Source: Alphaproteobacteria bacterium (GTDB lineage Bacteria; Pseudomonadota; Alphaproteobacteria; Rhodospirillales; Casp-alpha2). Taken from it: a stretch of 64,000 nt of DNA. Where the stretch lies: positions 33,474 through 97,473 of the forward strand of contig JAJRRU010000007.1 in NCBI GenBank assembly GCA_024279135.1, given 5' to 3'. Made by a program: the position numbers and the translations under genes. This document shows, one piece after another, positions 25,466-34,174 of this stretch; position 1 is the first letter of the stretch, and every line of letters begins with the position of its first letter. The notes below the pieces were generated by a model. That model worked only from the letters and a program-made list of their open reading frames with translations, was not told the DNA's origin and did no database searches.

Positions 25466-27484
25466 TTAATCACCCAGCTTATGAATAACGATCAACCTGT
25501 CTTTACTGGTTTCGGTGAAATGCCCTTTGTATATCTGCACCAGATTGATGGCGTCGGTTAAACCGTTCAGGGCATCACTGCCAAATGGCTGAATATCGGG
25601 AAAGGCCCCATCTTTCAGGTATGCGCGAAACACATCGGCTGTTTTCATGGTGGTCGGCAGGGACCGTTCGATTTCTTCCGGCTGCCAATGAACATCTTCG
25701 ATGATATAAAACCCGCCGTGCCGCAGCCTTGGAAACAGGGTAATAAAGCTTAAAAGCTGGTGATGCGAAGCATGCGACCCATCATCGATGACCAGATCAA
25801 ATTTGTCGTAAAGGCCAGCCGCCCGTTCCAGATCTTCGCGGTTTGCGGCGTCACCGCGTACAAACTGGAACCTGTCCGTCTGAAAATTTGAAAAATCGCG
25901 AATGTCGAAACCAACAATATTGGCTTTGGTTAAATACGCCAGCCACATGTTTATAGATGGCACATCCGACGGCACGGGGTCTTGTCCGCCGCCGGTCATG
26001 ATCGTTCCGCCTTCGGCCTGCAATCCGATTTCCAACACATTCACGGGCTTGTCGCGGAGCCCCGACAAGATCATGTCGTAGACCCGGCTATAGCTGTGTT
26101 TCGCGCCGTTTTTTGTACCTTTGTCGGAGCCCGACTGATTAGCCAGATAGGTAAACGTGGTCTGTCCGTGATCATTGCGTCTGTGGGCCAGCAATGTCTG
26201 ATAGTGGGCGATGGCAATCTTGTCGCCGGTGCCCATGTGTATAAGCTTGCGTGCCAGATCGAGGGCTTCTTCCGGGTCTCCGGCGTCATCAAGTTGCTTG
26301 ATCCTTGACGTGTACAAACCCGCCAGATACGTCTTGAAATCATTATTCTCCGGGGCTTTCTCTACCGCCTTGCTGGCCTGGACAAGGGCCTCATCCAAAT
26401 GACCGGCTTGCATCAACGCGGCACTGAATATCTGATGCTGAACCGGTGTGCAGGTATCGCTCTGCGCAACACACCGAAGCATCTCCAGTGACTCTTCAGC
26501 CCGGCCGGCAACCAGCAAGGCCCGGCCAAGCACGGCCTTGGCCATCAAATCGTCTGGCAGCAAGCGAACCAGTGCCTGTTGTATGCCCAGAACGTCTTGC
26601 GGACTGCCTTCGGCCTCCAGCACAGGTAGTATCTTGGCAAAAACACTGCCCAGACGCGGGTCCGGCTTTACCTCGGGGAAACACAGCCAGGCATCATCCT
26701 TGCGCATTTCCTCCAGTTTTGGCTGTTTGCCAATGACACAGTTATAGTGAACCAGCGTTACCTGCGGGCGCAGTTCATCGCGCCGCGGGTACCAGGTCTT
26801 GCCATTGGGGGCCTGCTCAATGGGGAAAAACCTCAGATCGAGGCTTTCGCCCATCGCCGCGACCCGGTGCTGTAGAAAATTCTGATCATCATAATTGGGG
26901 TGTTCTTTCTCATATTGCGGCAGGTCCGTGGTTTCCCTGTCGAACAACCGCAATGTCTGCGGAACCGGGTTGGCGAAGAAAACCCCCGCACACAACGTCC
27001 CGATATGGTTTTCCTGAAAAGCCACATCGGCTCCGTTGGCATGATCTTCGAACCGGGGGTACGGATTATCGAAGAAAACAACATCGGCGTCGCTATAAAA
27101 TACCGGGAAATCCATTTCAAGGAATGTCAGGGTGATATCTACCTTCAACATCATCAAATGGTTCCATTTCAGGTCACGCCGAAAAAAAAGCTCTTCATCG
27201 GCGAGCAGAACATCCTCCGCCGGTTTAAAGAACAGGCAACGTATACCAAGGCCTTGCAGCCGTTCTGCCGTTTTTTCTGAAACAGCCATGACGACCGGTC
27301 TGGCATCGGGGCAAACCGTCTCAATGTGAGCCCACCAGTTAAAGGCGAAGTCCACATGATTGTCATTGCACAGGGTAAAGTTAACCACGCCGGTTGGCCC
27401 CGCAACATCGGCAACCTCGGCTCTGGACAAAACCCTGTCCAGTTGCCCGGGATGATAAAATGCGCCTTTATGATTGACTGTCAT
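25466..27484 (-). CDS. Glycosyltransferase - TPR - methyltransferase fusion
   Basis: A 672-residue multidomain protein. Residues about 20-265 resemble the GT77/nucleotide-diphospho-sugar transferase family, with a DxD-type motif in FYSDADVVFFDNPYPRF and DDQNFLQHRV downstream. Residues about 275-430 form TPR-like helices (LMAKAVLGRALLVAGRAEESLEML, AALMQAGHLDEALVQASKAVE). Residues about 440-672 resemble the MycE-type class I methyltransferase found beside sugar genes: LANQSGSDKGT, VNVLEIGLQ, VGFDIRDFSNF and DLVIDDGSHASHHQL with GGFYIIEDV. It probably adds and methylates a sugar, with TPRs binding a protein partner. Start is set by GAAAGG. It points towards the sulfotransferase gene. Confidence 0.75.
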   Translation of the reverse strand: MTVNHKGAFYHPGQLDRVLSRAEVADVAGPTGVVNFTLCNDNHVDFAFNWWAHIETVCPDARPVVMAVSEKTAERLQGLGIRCLFFKPAEDVLLADEELFFRRDLKWNHLMMLKVDITLTFLEMDFPVFYSDADVVFFDNPYPRFEDHANGADVAFQENHIGTLCAGVFFANPVPQTLRLFDRETTDLPQYEKEHPNYDDQNFLQHRVAAMGESLDLRFFPIEQAPNGKTWYPRRDELRPQVTLVHYNCVIGKQPKLEEMRKDDAWLCFPEVKPDPRLGSVFAKILPVLEAEGSPQDVLGIQQALVRLLPDDLMAKAVLGRALLVAGRAEESLEMLRCVAQSDTCTPVQHQIFSAALMQAGHLDEALVQASKAVEKAPENNDFKTYLAGLYTSRIKQLDDAGDPEEALDLARKLIHMGTGDKIAIAHYQTLLAHRRNDHGQTTFTYLANQSGSDKGTKNGAKHSYSRVYDMILSGLRDKPVNVLEIGLQAEGGTIMTGGGQDPVPSDVPSINMWLAYLTKANIVGFDIRDFSNFQTDRFQFVRGDAANREDLERAAGLYDKFDLVIDDGSHASHHQLLSFITLFPRLRHGGFYIIEDVHWQPEEIERSLPTTMKTADVFRAYLKDGAFPDIQPFGSDALNGLTDAINLVQIYKGHFTETSKDRLIVIHKLGD

Positions 27485-27703
27485 TCGTCGCCTTTCCGAA
27501 AGTTCCTAGAACTTAAATCAAACAATCCAAAGCTCAACCAATACACCTGAGTTGATAATATTCAATAAAGAAACTGAGGCGGCTACGCTGTATTTGACAG
27601 ACAGTTCCCTTATCGTTGTCGGCGAACCGGAGCATCCGGTACTATCTGATCAGGATAGCATCCGATTATATCTGCTAATGAGCATTCTGAAACGGGAAAT
27701 AGT

Positions 27704-27780
<77 letters not shown>

Positions 27781-27838
27781 CCTTTGATTTGCGGATTGAT
27801 ATCCAATATATACTGGAAACACTGAGCAGAAGTTAACC

Positions 27839-28138
27839 TCAGGAAAGTCTGTCTGGGGAGAAATTATCCGAATAATTCTTGATCTGAATTTTGCGTTCCT
27901 TTGGTTCGTCAACGCGGTAATCCAACCCTTTACGCTCGGCAAAGGCTATGGCTTTATCCTTGGAATCAAATCGTAATTTCAGCAGGCTCTGTGGATCAGC
28001 AGCCCCCGTCCAGCCCATCAGCGGATCGATAGAACGTGCACTGGATTGCTCGTAATCGAGCGCCCATTTGTCTAAATTGGCACGACCGGACTGCATGGCA
28101 TTTTTGGAAGGACGGTAAATACGTACTTTGATGCTCAT
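27839..28138 (-). CDS. NADH dehydrogenase accessory subunit, NDUFS4 family
   Basis: A 99-residue homologue of the complex I subunit NDUFS4 (ETC complex I subunit conserved region), a small accessory subunit shared by mitochondria and alphaproteobacteria. Recognised segments are [41 protein letters not shown] and [22 protein letters not shown]. Family size in bacteria is about 100 residues, so it is full length. GAGGCAAGCG precedes the ATG. It lies between tRNA-Arg and tRNA-Pro on the same strand. It would bind peripherally to the cytoplasmic arm of complex I. Confidence 0.92.
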   Translation of the reverse strand: MSIKVRIYRPSKNAMQSGRANLDKWALDYEQSSARSIDPLMGWTGAADPQSLLKLRFDSKDKAIAFAERKGLDYRVDEPKERKIQIKNYSDNFSPDRLS

Positions 28139-28186
28139 CGCTTGCCTCGTACTCTTTACAAAATTATCAGATCAAAAAATCTGAAT

Positions 28187-28263
<77 letters not shown>

Positions 28264-28356
28264 ACACCGGGTTCTATTAGGATTATACACAGTTCATGGC
28301 AAGCACAATAATTGTATTTTTACAAAACCGGTGAATTTAACACCCCGACGCCGGGT

Positions 28357-28628
28357 CCTAGAGCACTTCCGGACTGTATTGACCCATTATGATGACTTTC
28401 AGCGAGGGGGCTCGTCAGGCACCCGGTGCAGCCGCGATGCGGTGCATCGCGCAAAGCGGGTAACGCCGCGACCACCCGCCGCAAGCCACCCGCAGGGCCG
28501 GGTATTCCGGGTTTGGGCGGGCGTCGAGATTTTTGGCCGTAGCCCCGCTACGCCCTGCAAACCTCTCCTGCCCCAACCCCGGAATGCCTCGGTCAGAATG
28601 ACTCAATAAAATCCGAAAGTGCTCTAGG
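28357..28628. mobile_element. MITE-like element with 26-bp terminal inverted repeats
   Basis: A 272-bp non-coding GC-rich segment bounded by imperfect inverted repeats: 28357-28382 matches the reverse complement of 28603-28628 at 23 of 26 positions, both beginning CCTAGAGCACTT. No transposase is encoded. The interior is rich in CGCC-type sequence and can fold. It lies between tRNA-Pro and the DUF192 gene, and its right end overlaps the last codon and the stop of that gene. No second copy is present in the window. Interpretation as a non-autonomous mobile element is inference from structure; a palindromic intergenic repeat of another kind is the alternative. Confidence 0.6.
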
Positions 28629-29166
28629 GCGTCATATTGCCAAATATCCGGTTCAGGACTATATCGCCGGGCTTGATCTGTAAGGCCCGGGTCGTACCCG
28701 CATTTAGTTCCAGAACACCAAGCACCGGGCCGTCTGACGGTATGGGGGTCAGGGATAGCGGCACGGTATCAGTGGCGATGTTGCGGATGACGCCGCTGCT
28801 ATCAATAAAAAGAATGTCCAGTGGCAGGTAGGTATTGCGCATCCACATGGCGACCTGGCGGGCGACACCATAATCAAACAACATACCGGCGCGCGGCGCC
28901 AGAGACCGCCGGAACATTAAACCTGTCTTGCGATCCTGATAGTCTGATACGACCTCTACCGAAAATTTCAGCCGCAGGTTCTGGCTCAAAATAACCAGTT
29001 TTTCCGCGGCATGGTTTTCGTTGGCCAGGACCGGATCAGGTGCCCCGACAAGCAGTGGAATCAATAACAACCAGACACAGAACATTCCCCATATCGAGGA
29101 CCGCCGCCCTGCGGTATTTAGGGTACTGGTGTGTATGTGGTCTGAAGTGCCTTCTGAATTATCCAT
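28624..29166 (-). CDS. DUF192 family exported protein
   Basis: A 180-residue protein with one N-terminal hydrophobic segment (FCVWLLLIPLLVGAPDPVLA) acting as a signal or anchor, then a complete DUF192 domain of about 110 residues: FSVEVVSDYQDRKTGLMFRRSLAPRAGMLF, MWMRNTYLPLDILFID, and VLELNAGTTRALQIKPGDIV. The domain is a small beta-barrel of unknown function, expected in the periplasm. The stop codon at 28624-28626 falls within the right inverted repeat of the MITE-like element. The upstream region runs toward the TPP riboswitch of the divergent thiZXY operon. Confidence 0.88.
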   Translation of the reverse strand: MDNSEGTSDHIHTSTLNTAGRRSSIWGMFCVWLLLIPLLVGAPDPVLANENHAAEKLVILSQNLRLKFSVEVVSDYQDRKTGLMFRRSLAPRAGMLFDYGVARQVAMWMRNTYLPLDILFIDSSGVIRNIATDTVPLSLTPIPSDGPVLGVLELNAGTTRALQIKPGDIVLNRIFGNMTP

Positions 29167-29225
29167 AGGGGAATCTATACATTTTCACGTTGTAAAAACA
29201 ACAAAAAAGCTCCATATAGGAGGTT

Positions 29226-29312
29226 CACAAGGGGGAGCCCGCTTTTTTGGCTGAGAGGTCTTCACTGGAAGACGACCCCGGAACCTGATCTGGATTATGC
29301 CAGCGTAGGAAT
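29226..29312 (+). promoter_or_regulatory. TPP riboswitch (THI element)
   Basis: Contains the conserved THI-box parts in order: GGGGAGCC at 29232-29239, GGCTGAGAGG at 29249-29258, a variable stem, ACCCCGGAACCTGATCTGG and ATGCCAGCGTAGGAA ending at 29309. The closing P1 helix uses TTCACA upstream and TGTGG at the beginning of the coding region, so the AGGA ribosome site and the first ATG of thiZ fall in or beside the ligand-dependent fold. This fits translational repression by thiamine pyrophosphate. Confidence 0.95.
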
Positions 29313-30104
29313 ATGTGGGAAATGCTGAATTCTCAGGCCGACATTCAACTACACAATATAACGGTTTCCATCAACGCCCGGAATCTGTTCCATAACCTGA
29401 ACATGACCATCGCGGCCGGCTCGTGGACGGCTCTGCTGGGGCCCAGCGGTGTGGGCAAGAGTATGTTGTTACGGGTCATCCTGGGGCTGGTCGGCCAAAC
29501 GGCCCCGTTGATCATCCAGTGCACTGGCCAGGTTAGCCACGCAGGTATGTCCCCCCTCAACACAAACCTGATTTCCTTTATGGCACAACGCGACCTGTTG
29601 TTTCCCTGGTTAAACGTCTGTGACAACGTGACCCTGGGTTCACGCCTCCGCCACGGCAGATTTAAGGGCAAAAAACAGCGCGCCGTGGCCAAACAACAGG
29701 CTTACGGGCTGCTGGACGCCGTGGGCATGGCCGATCACGGCGATCAGATGCCGGCCAGCCTGTCGGGTGGCATGGCACAACGGGTAGCACTGGCCCGCAC
29801 CCTGGCCGAGGACCGCCCCATCGTCTTGATGGACGAGCCGTTTTCGGCGCTGGATGCCATCACCCGGATCAAGATGCAGGAATTATCGGCCCGGCTGTTA
29901 AAGGGCCGCACCGTGTTGATGGTAACCCACGACCCGCTGGAAGCATTGCGGCTTGGTCACAAGGTTATCGTGCTGAACGGTGCGCCGGCCCACCCCCGAG
30001 CCCCCCTTACGCCCCATGGTTTACCGCCGCGCGCGGTGGATGATCCGATTATTCTGGAAATGCAGGGAACCTTGTTGCGCCAACTGGCCGAGGCGAGCCC
30101 TTGA
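29313..30104 (+). CDS. thiZ: Thiamine-precursor ABC transporter, ATP-binding protein
   Basis: ATPase of the ThiXYZ importer for hydroxymethylpyrimidine-type thiamine precursors, 263 residues. Motifs are Walker A GPSGVGKSM, Q-loop MAQRDLLFPW, signature LSGGMAQRVALARTL, Walker B VLMDEPFSALDA and the His switch VTHDPLEAL. The sequence is in the nitrate/taurine/THI5-transporter ATPase class. A later ATG at 29322 is also possible; AGGA at 29307-29310 fits 29313 at short spacing. It lies directly behind a TPP riboswitch, which identifies the pathway. Confidence 0.9.
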   Translation: MWEMLNSQADIQLHNITVSINARNLFHNLNMTIAAGSWTALLGPSGVGKSMLLRVILGLVGQTAPLIIQCTGQVSHAGMSPLNTNLISFMAQRDLLFPWLNVCDNVTLGSRLRHGRFKGKKQRAVAKQQAYGLLDAVGMADHGDQMPASLSGGMAQRVALARTLAEDRPIVLMDEPFSALDAITRIKMQELSARLLKGRTVLMVTHDPLEALRLGHKVIVLNGAPAHPRAPLTPHGLPPRAVDDPIILEMQGTLLRQLAEASP

Positions 30105-30122
30105 GTATAAGAGTATGAGAGT

Positions 30123-30878
30123 ATGAGGATTTTTCGCTTAACCATCATTACGGTTGGAATCCTGCTGTTCTGGCAGGCCGTGGTCTGGATCAGCCAGGCC
30201 CCGGCTTACATCCTGCCCACCCCACACGCCGTCGCAATCGCCTTGATAGAGAAACGGAGCCTGCTTGCCCAACATGGCCTTGTGACCCTGAGCGAGATTA
30301 TCGCCGGGCTGATCCTGGGCACCCTTTGTGGTGCCATCAGTGCGCTGACCATGGCCCATTACCGGCCATTGCGTCACTGGTTGCTGCCCGTACTGGTCAT
30401 ATCACAGGCCGTGCCGGTATTTGCCCTGGCCCCGGTTCTGGTGCTGTGGCTGGGATATGGCATGGCCTCCAAGATCGCCATGGCGACCCTGATTATCTAT
30501 TTTCCGGTCACCGCAACATTCCTCGATGGGCTGCGCCGTACCGAACCCGGCTGGATTGATCTGGCAAAGACCATGAGCGCCTCACCCTGGTCCATCCTGA
30601 TCAATGTGCGTATTCCTGCCGCCCTTCCCTCTGCGGCTTCGGGTCTGCGCGTGGCCGCTGCGGTCGCCCCCATCGGGGCCATCGTCGGTGAATGGGTCGG
30701 CTCCAGTTCTGGCCTGGGTTATCTGATGTTACACGCAAATGCGCGAATGCAGATCGATGTGATGTTTGCCGCCCTGAGCATTCTCGCCCTGATCGGGGTA
30801 TCCCTGTATTTCTTCATGGATGGCCTGTTACGCCGTTTATTGCCCTGGCAGCCGGACGACCATCATGACTTGCGCTAA
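30123..30878 (+). CDS. thiX: Thiamine-precursor ABC transporter, permease
   Basis: Inner-membrane permease of the ThiXYZ system, 251 residues with about six spans and the family EAA loop LAKTMSASPWSILINVRIPAALPSAASG. The start ATG overlaps the stop of a three-codon mini-frame (30115-30126) in an 8-bp tandem repeat, and no good ribosome site is visible, so coupling to upstream translation is likely. It follows thiZ by 18 bp under the same riboswitch. Confidence 0.9.
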   Translation: MRIFRLTIITVGILLFWQAVVWISQAPAYILPTPHAVAIALIEKRSLLAQHGLVTLSEIIAGLILGTLCGAISALTMAHYRPLRHWLLPVLVISQAVPVFALAPVLVLWLGYGMASKIAMATLIIYFPVTATFLDGLRRTEPGWIDLAKTMSASPWSILINVRIPAALPSAASGLRVAAAVAPIGAIVGEWVGSSSGLGYLMLHANARMQIDVMFAALSILALIGVSLYFFMDGLLRRLLPWQPDDHHDLR

Positions 30879-30911
30879 ACCATACACTCTGACAAGGAAA
30901 GCCGTCACACC

Positions 30912-31868
30912 ATGAAATCTTTTTATCGACTGACATCGTTAATAACCTGCCTGTTTTTACTGGTTTGCATGAGCATATCCCCAGCCCGTGCCGCCGAAGA
31001 CCTGACCGTATTACTTGACTGGTTTGTCAATCCTGACCACGCACCGCTGGTCATTGCGCGTGACAATAACTATTTCGCTGACGCCGGGCTTAAAGTGGAC
31101 CTGATCGCCCCGTCCAACCCCAATGACCCGCCCAAGCTGGTTGCTGCGGGGCAGGCGACGCTGGCCATATCCTATCAGCCCCAGCTCCATGTCCAGGTCT
31201 CCCAGGGCCTGCCACTGACCCGTATTGCAACGTTGGTTGCCACACCGCTGAATTCCCTGGTGGTGCTCGATGATGGCCCGGTCAAGTCCATTGCCGATCT
31301 GAAAGGGCGCAAGGTGGGGTTTTCCGTGGGTGGGTTTGAAGACGCCCTGCTAGGCGCCATGCTGGAGAAGTATGGCCTGAAACTGGATGACATAGAACTG
31401 GTCAATGTCAATTTTTCCCTGTCACCGGCCCTGCTGTCCGGTCAGGTTGATGCGGTGATCGGCGCCTTCCGCAATTTCGAGCTTAATCAGATGGATATTA
31501 TCGGCTCGCCCGGACGGGCTTTCTATCCGGAGGAAGAAGGTGTTCCGGCCTATGACGAACTGATCGTCATTGCCAACACCAACAATTTAGACGATGACCG
31601 CCTGCCGCGCTTCGTCAACGCTCTGGAACGGGCCATCCAGTTCATCATTAATCACCCGCAACGGGGCTGGGAGGTCTTTATCAAAGCCTACCCGGATCTG
31701 GATGATGAGCTGAATAAACGGGCCTGGCGCGATACACTGGCCCGATTCGCTTTGCGCCCCGGTGCAATGGATCAGAAACGCTACCAGCGTTTTGCCGAAT
31801 TTTTGCAAAACCAGGGGCTGATAAAAACCATAACCCCGGTAGATGGTTACGCCAGGGATATACGGTAA
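30912..31868 (+). CDS. thiY: Thiamine-precursor ABC transporter, substrate-binding protein (NMT1/THI5-like)
   Basis: Periplasmic binding protein of the NMT1/THI5-like family, 318 residues, expected to bind N-formyl-4-amino-5-aminomethyl-2-methylpyrimidine or HMP. A Sec signal ends near SPARAAED. The mature start LTVLLDWFVNPDHAPLVIARDNNYFADAGLKVDLI is the classical ThiY opening, and PSNPNDPPKLVAAGQATLAISYQPQL and VGGFEDALLGAMLEKYGL follow the family. AAGGAAA precedes the ATG. It is the third gene of thiZXY. Confidence 0.92.
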   Translation: MKSFYRLTSLITCLFLLVCMSISPARAAEDLTVLLDWFVNPDHAPLVIARDNNYFADAGLKVDLIAPSNPNDPPKLVAAGQATLAISYQPQLHVQVSQGLPLTRIATLVATPLNSLVVLDDGPVKSIADLKGRKVGFSVGGFEDALLGAMLEKYGLKLDDIELVNVNFSLSPALLSGQVDAVIGAFRNFELNQMDIIGSPGRAFYPEEEGVPAYDELIVIANTNNLDDDRLPRFVNALERAIQFIINHPQRGWEVFIKAYPDLDDELNKRAWRDTLARFALRPGAMDQKRYQRFAEFLQNQGLIKTITPVDGYARDIR

Positions 31869-31888
31869 ATCCAGCCAGCCAATACATT

Positions 31889-32416
31889 TTAGTTGCCAGC
31901 CGGGTTCCAGGCCTTGACGATCACCGGTTTACCAGTTTGCGTGCGCATGATTTTTGGCTTCAGGATGGAATGAACATCATGGGAGGTCTCATTTTTGGCA
32001 AATGACGCACTCATGGCCTTCAAGGAAATTTCGCCACGGTCGCCGCGCTCACGGGCGTCTTTATAGGCGACGGTTTCGTTGGTGATATCATTCAGGCGTT
32101 CCATATCGTAATGGGCAAACCGGCCCCAGATGCTACGCAGGAAGTTTTCCACATCATGGGGCAGGAAAACACTGACATCCACATCGGGTTTGCCCTTGGA
32201 AAACGACAGGAAAATATTGGGCTCCATAGGCCCCAGTTCATCGGCGACGAAAACAGCCGGCATCAGTTTTTGCCTCGGATAGGCGACGGTGTAATAAGCC
32301 TGGGCAATGAACAGCAGGCGCTGCAGCTTCTGAGGTTGCATGGGGACATTCTCATTCATGGCCATTTCACTGAACCAGATGGCAATATCAAAAGCAGAAT
32401 GAACGTCGGCAGGCAT
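31889..32416 (-). CDS. Panacea-domain (DUF4065/SocA-like) protein
   Basis: A 175-residue protein with the DUF4065/SocA (Panacea) fold in residues about 10-110: FDIAIWFSEM, KLQRLLFIAQAYYTVAY and VFVADELGPMEPNIFLSF. Panacea domains are antitoxins in many toxin-antitoxin pairs and also occur as chaperone-like adaptors and phage-associated proteins. No toxin gene is visible on either side. The C-terminal extension (residues 115-175) is charged and ends VKAWNPAGN. AAAGGA precedes the ATG. It is convergent with thiY. Its role here is uncertain. Confidence 0.7.
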   Translation of the reverse strand: MPADVHSAFDIAIWFSEMAMNENVPMQPQKLQRLLFIAQAYYTVAYPRQKLMPAVFVADELGPMEPNIFLSFSKGKPDVDVSVFLPHDVENFLRSIWGRFAHYDMERLNDITNETVAYKDARERGDRGEISLKAMSASFAKNETSHDVHSILKPKIMRTQTGKPVIVKAWNPAGN

Positions 32417-32585
32417 ATCAGTCCTTTGTTATAAACAGGGAGACCAGAATCTTCTCAACACCCCAGTATACCCGATCACCAAATGATCGGGAAAGGTCGT
32501 ATTTCAATTATAATACTCCCGACAATAACCCGGTCATACCAACCGGGACCATGCTGTTTCATTGTAGCAAATGTTAATGAAGGGC

Positions 32586-33071
32586 TCAGACCGTATAACT
32601 GAGAGTCTCTCCGCGAACATTCTGATCGGTTGCCAGAATGTTGACTGTGGTTTCATAAATCGACACGGCTCGCGAAAAAATATTGAGTGGTGGCAGTCCG
32701 TTGGAAGCCACACCACTGGAATATTTCGGCGGTAGAGGTGCATCGCGAAGTTCGATCAATTTCACAAAATTTTCGGTGGTCGAGGTAATGATACCGATGG
32801 GCGGCGCGTTTTGCTGGGTATCGTCACGACCGTCACGGTTTTCAAATGATCCACCATGGCGACCCGAAAAATAGGAACCGTCACCAAAGGAATTATCACC
32901 CGAATTGACCACACTTGAGAAGACGTCATCGCCAAGGGTGCCGTTTGAAGAGGGGGTAACCGAGTCCACAGAATTGACTTGCGTACCGCTGCTGCGAGTA
33001 GACGAAACAGGTCTGTTCGCAACCACGCTTGGCGTCGTCGATACTTGAACGGGTCTGGCAACCAAAGCCAT
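32586..33071 (-). CDS. Hypothetical Ser/Asn-rich protein
   Basis: A 161-residue protein with no signal peptide or membrane span. The first 90 residues are low complexity, rich in Ser, Asn, Gly and Asp (VVNSGDNSFGDGSYFSGRHGG), and the C-terminal part is more ordered (ENFVKLIELRDAPLPPKY, IFSRAVSIYETTVNIL). AAAGGG lies before ATG 33071, which is preferred to an ATG three codons earlier. I recognise no family. It has short flanking intergenic regions with two small hairpins downstream (32471-32491, 32529-32547). It may be lineage-specific; function unknown. Confidence 0.55.
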   Translation of the reverse strand: MALVARPVQVSTTPSVVANRPVSSTRSSGTQVNSVDSVTPSSNGTLGDDVFSSVVNSGDNSFGDGSYFSGRHGGSFENRDGRDDTQQNAPPIGIITSTTENFVKLIELRDAPLPPKYSSGVASNGLPPLNIFSRAVSIYETTVNILATDQNVRGETLSYTV

Positions 33072-33305
33072 CTGTAACACCCTTTACAAAAAAATCATCC
33101 GTGTATTTTTCGGTCTTTAATTATCTTCTGGAACCAGATATTTATCTGATATTTAAGCGCCCGAAATCCACACACCTAATGCCCACCAACGTAAAATGCT
33201 GACATACCTGACCGCACGTTACATTAATGACAATTTATTATAGCTAAAATGGCCATAAAAGTCAAGTTTAGCGTGTGTTCTGGGACACCGTATACAACGC
33301 AGTTT

Positions 33306-34142
33306 TTACTTTTCAGCCCGGCTTGCCATCCATTCGAGCAATACAGGGGTAAGTCCATGATCATAAAGGTCATTATGGCTGGCGGCGTCGATCCACAGGG
33401 CCTGTTTGGGTTCATTCGCCAGATCGAACAGTGTCCTGCCGTGTGACTGGGGCACGGTTCGGTCCTGGCCACCGTGCACAACAAACAGAGGTGTGGTCAG
33501 TCGGCCAATTTTCTCAAAGGATTTATAACCATCCTTGACCAGCCACCGTGCAGGCAACCAGGGATAATGAACGGCGGCAGCATCGCCCATGGAAGTAAAC
33601 GGTGACTCTAATACCAACCCCATTACCCCCGGTGATGATTGTGTGGTGTCTGCCTGACCCTGATATTCCAGGGCCATCTGGATGGCCACTGCACAGCCGA
33701 GAGACTCGCCATAAAGCATCCAGCGATCCGCACCGATACCCTGCTGGGTGAGAAAATCCAGCGCCGCCCGGCCATCCATGTACAGGCCATCTTCATGGGG
33801 TGATCCTGGATTATTGCCATAGCCCCGATAACCAACCAGCATGACCCCATACCCGGCATCGAGAAATATCCGGGCCTTGAATGCACGGCCCGCCAGGGAC
33901 CCGGCGTTGCCATGAAATAATACAATGATGGGCATCTGATCGTTGCGCGGCGGGGCGTACCAGGAGGTAATTTCAAGTCCATCGGAGGTTAATATCTTGA
34001 AGGCCGACATGTCATCAACACCGGAAGCCTGGGGTGTGGGCATACCACGGTCCGGGATATACATCATGTCACGTTGAAAAATATAAACCAGCCCAACCAG
34101 TCCCAGATAACAGCCAATTGCAGTCAGTAGAACGAGCTTCAT
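33306..34142 (-). CDS. Alpha/beta hydrolase, ABHD13/BEM46-like
   Basis: A 278-residue serine hydrolase with an N-terminal membrane anchor (LVLLTAIGCYLGLVGLVYIF). The oxyanion motif is VLFHGNAGS, the nucleophile elbow LYGESLGCAVA contains the catalytic Ser, GGQDRTVP supplies the Asp and DAASHNDLYDHG the His. Family members related to ABHD13 and ABHD17 are membrane-tethered hydrolases or thioesterases. AAAGG precedes the ATG. It points away from the neighbouring lipoprotein gene's upstream end by 32 bp on the same strand, so the two may be cotranscribed. Substrate unknown. Confidence 0.88.
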   Translation of the reverse strand: MKLVLLTAIGCYLGLVGLVYIFQRDMMYIPDRGMPTPQASGVDDMSAFKILTSDGLEITSWYAPPRNDQMPIIVLFHGNAGSLAGRAFKARIFLDAGYGVMLVGYRGYGNNPGSPHEDGLYMDGRAALDFLTQQGIGADRWMLYGESLGCAVAIQMALEYQGQADTTQSSPGVMGLVLESPFTSMGDAAAVHYPWLPARWLVKDGYKSFEKIGRLTTPLFVVHGGQDRTVPQSHGRTLFDLANEPKQALWIDAASHNDLYDHGLTPVLLEWMASRAEK

Positions 34143-34174
34143 GGAAAGACCTTTACCATAATTGTTACCGACGA

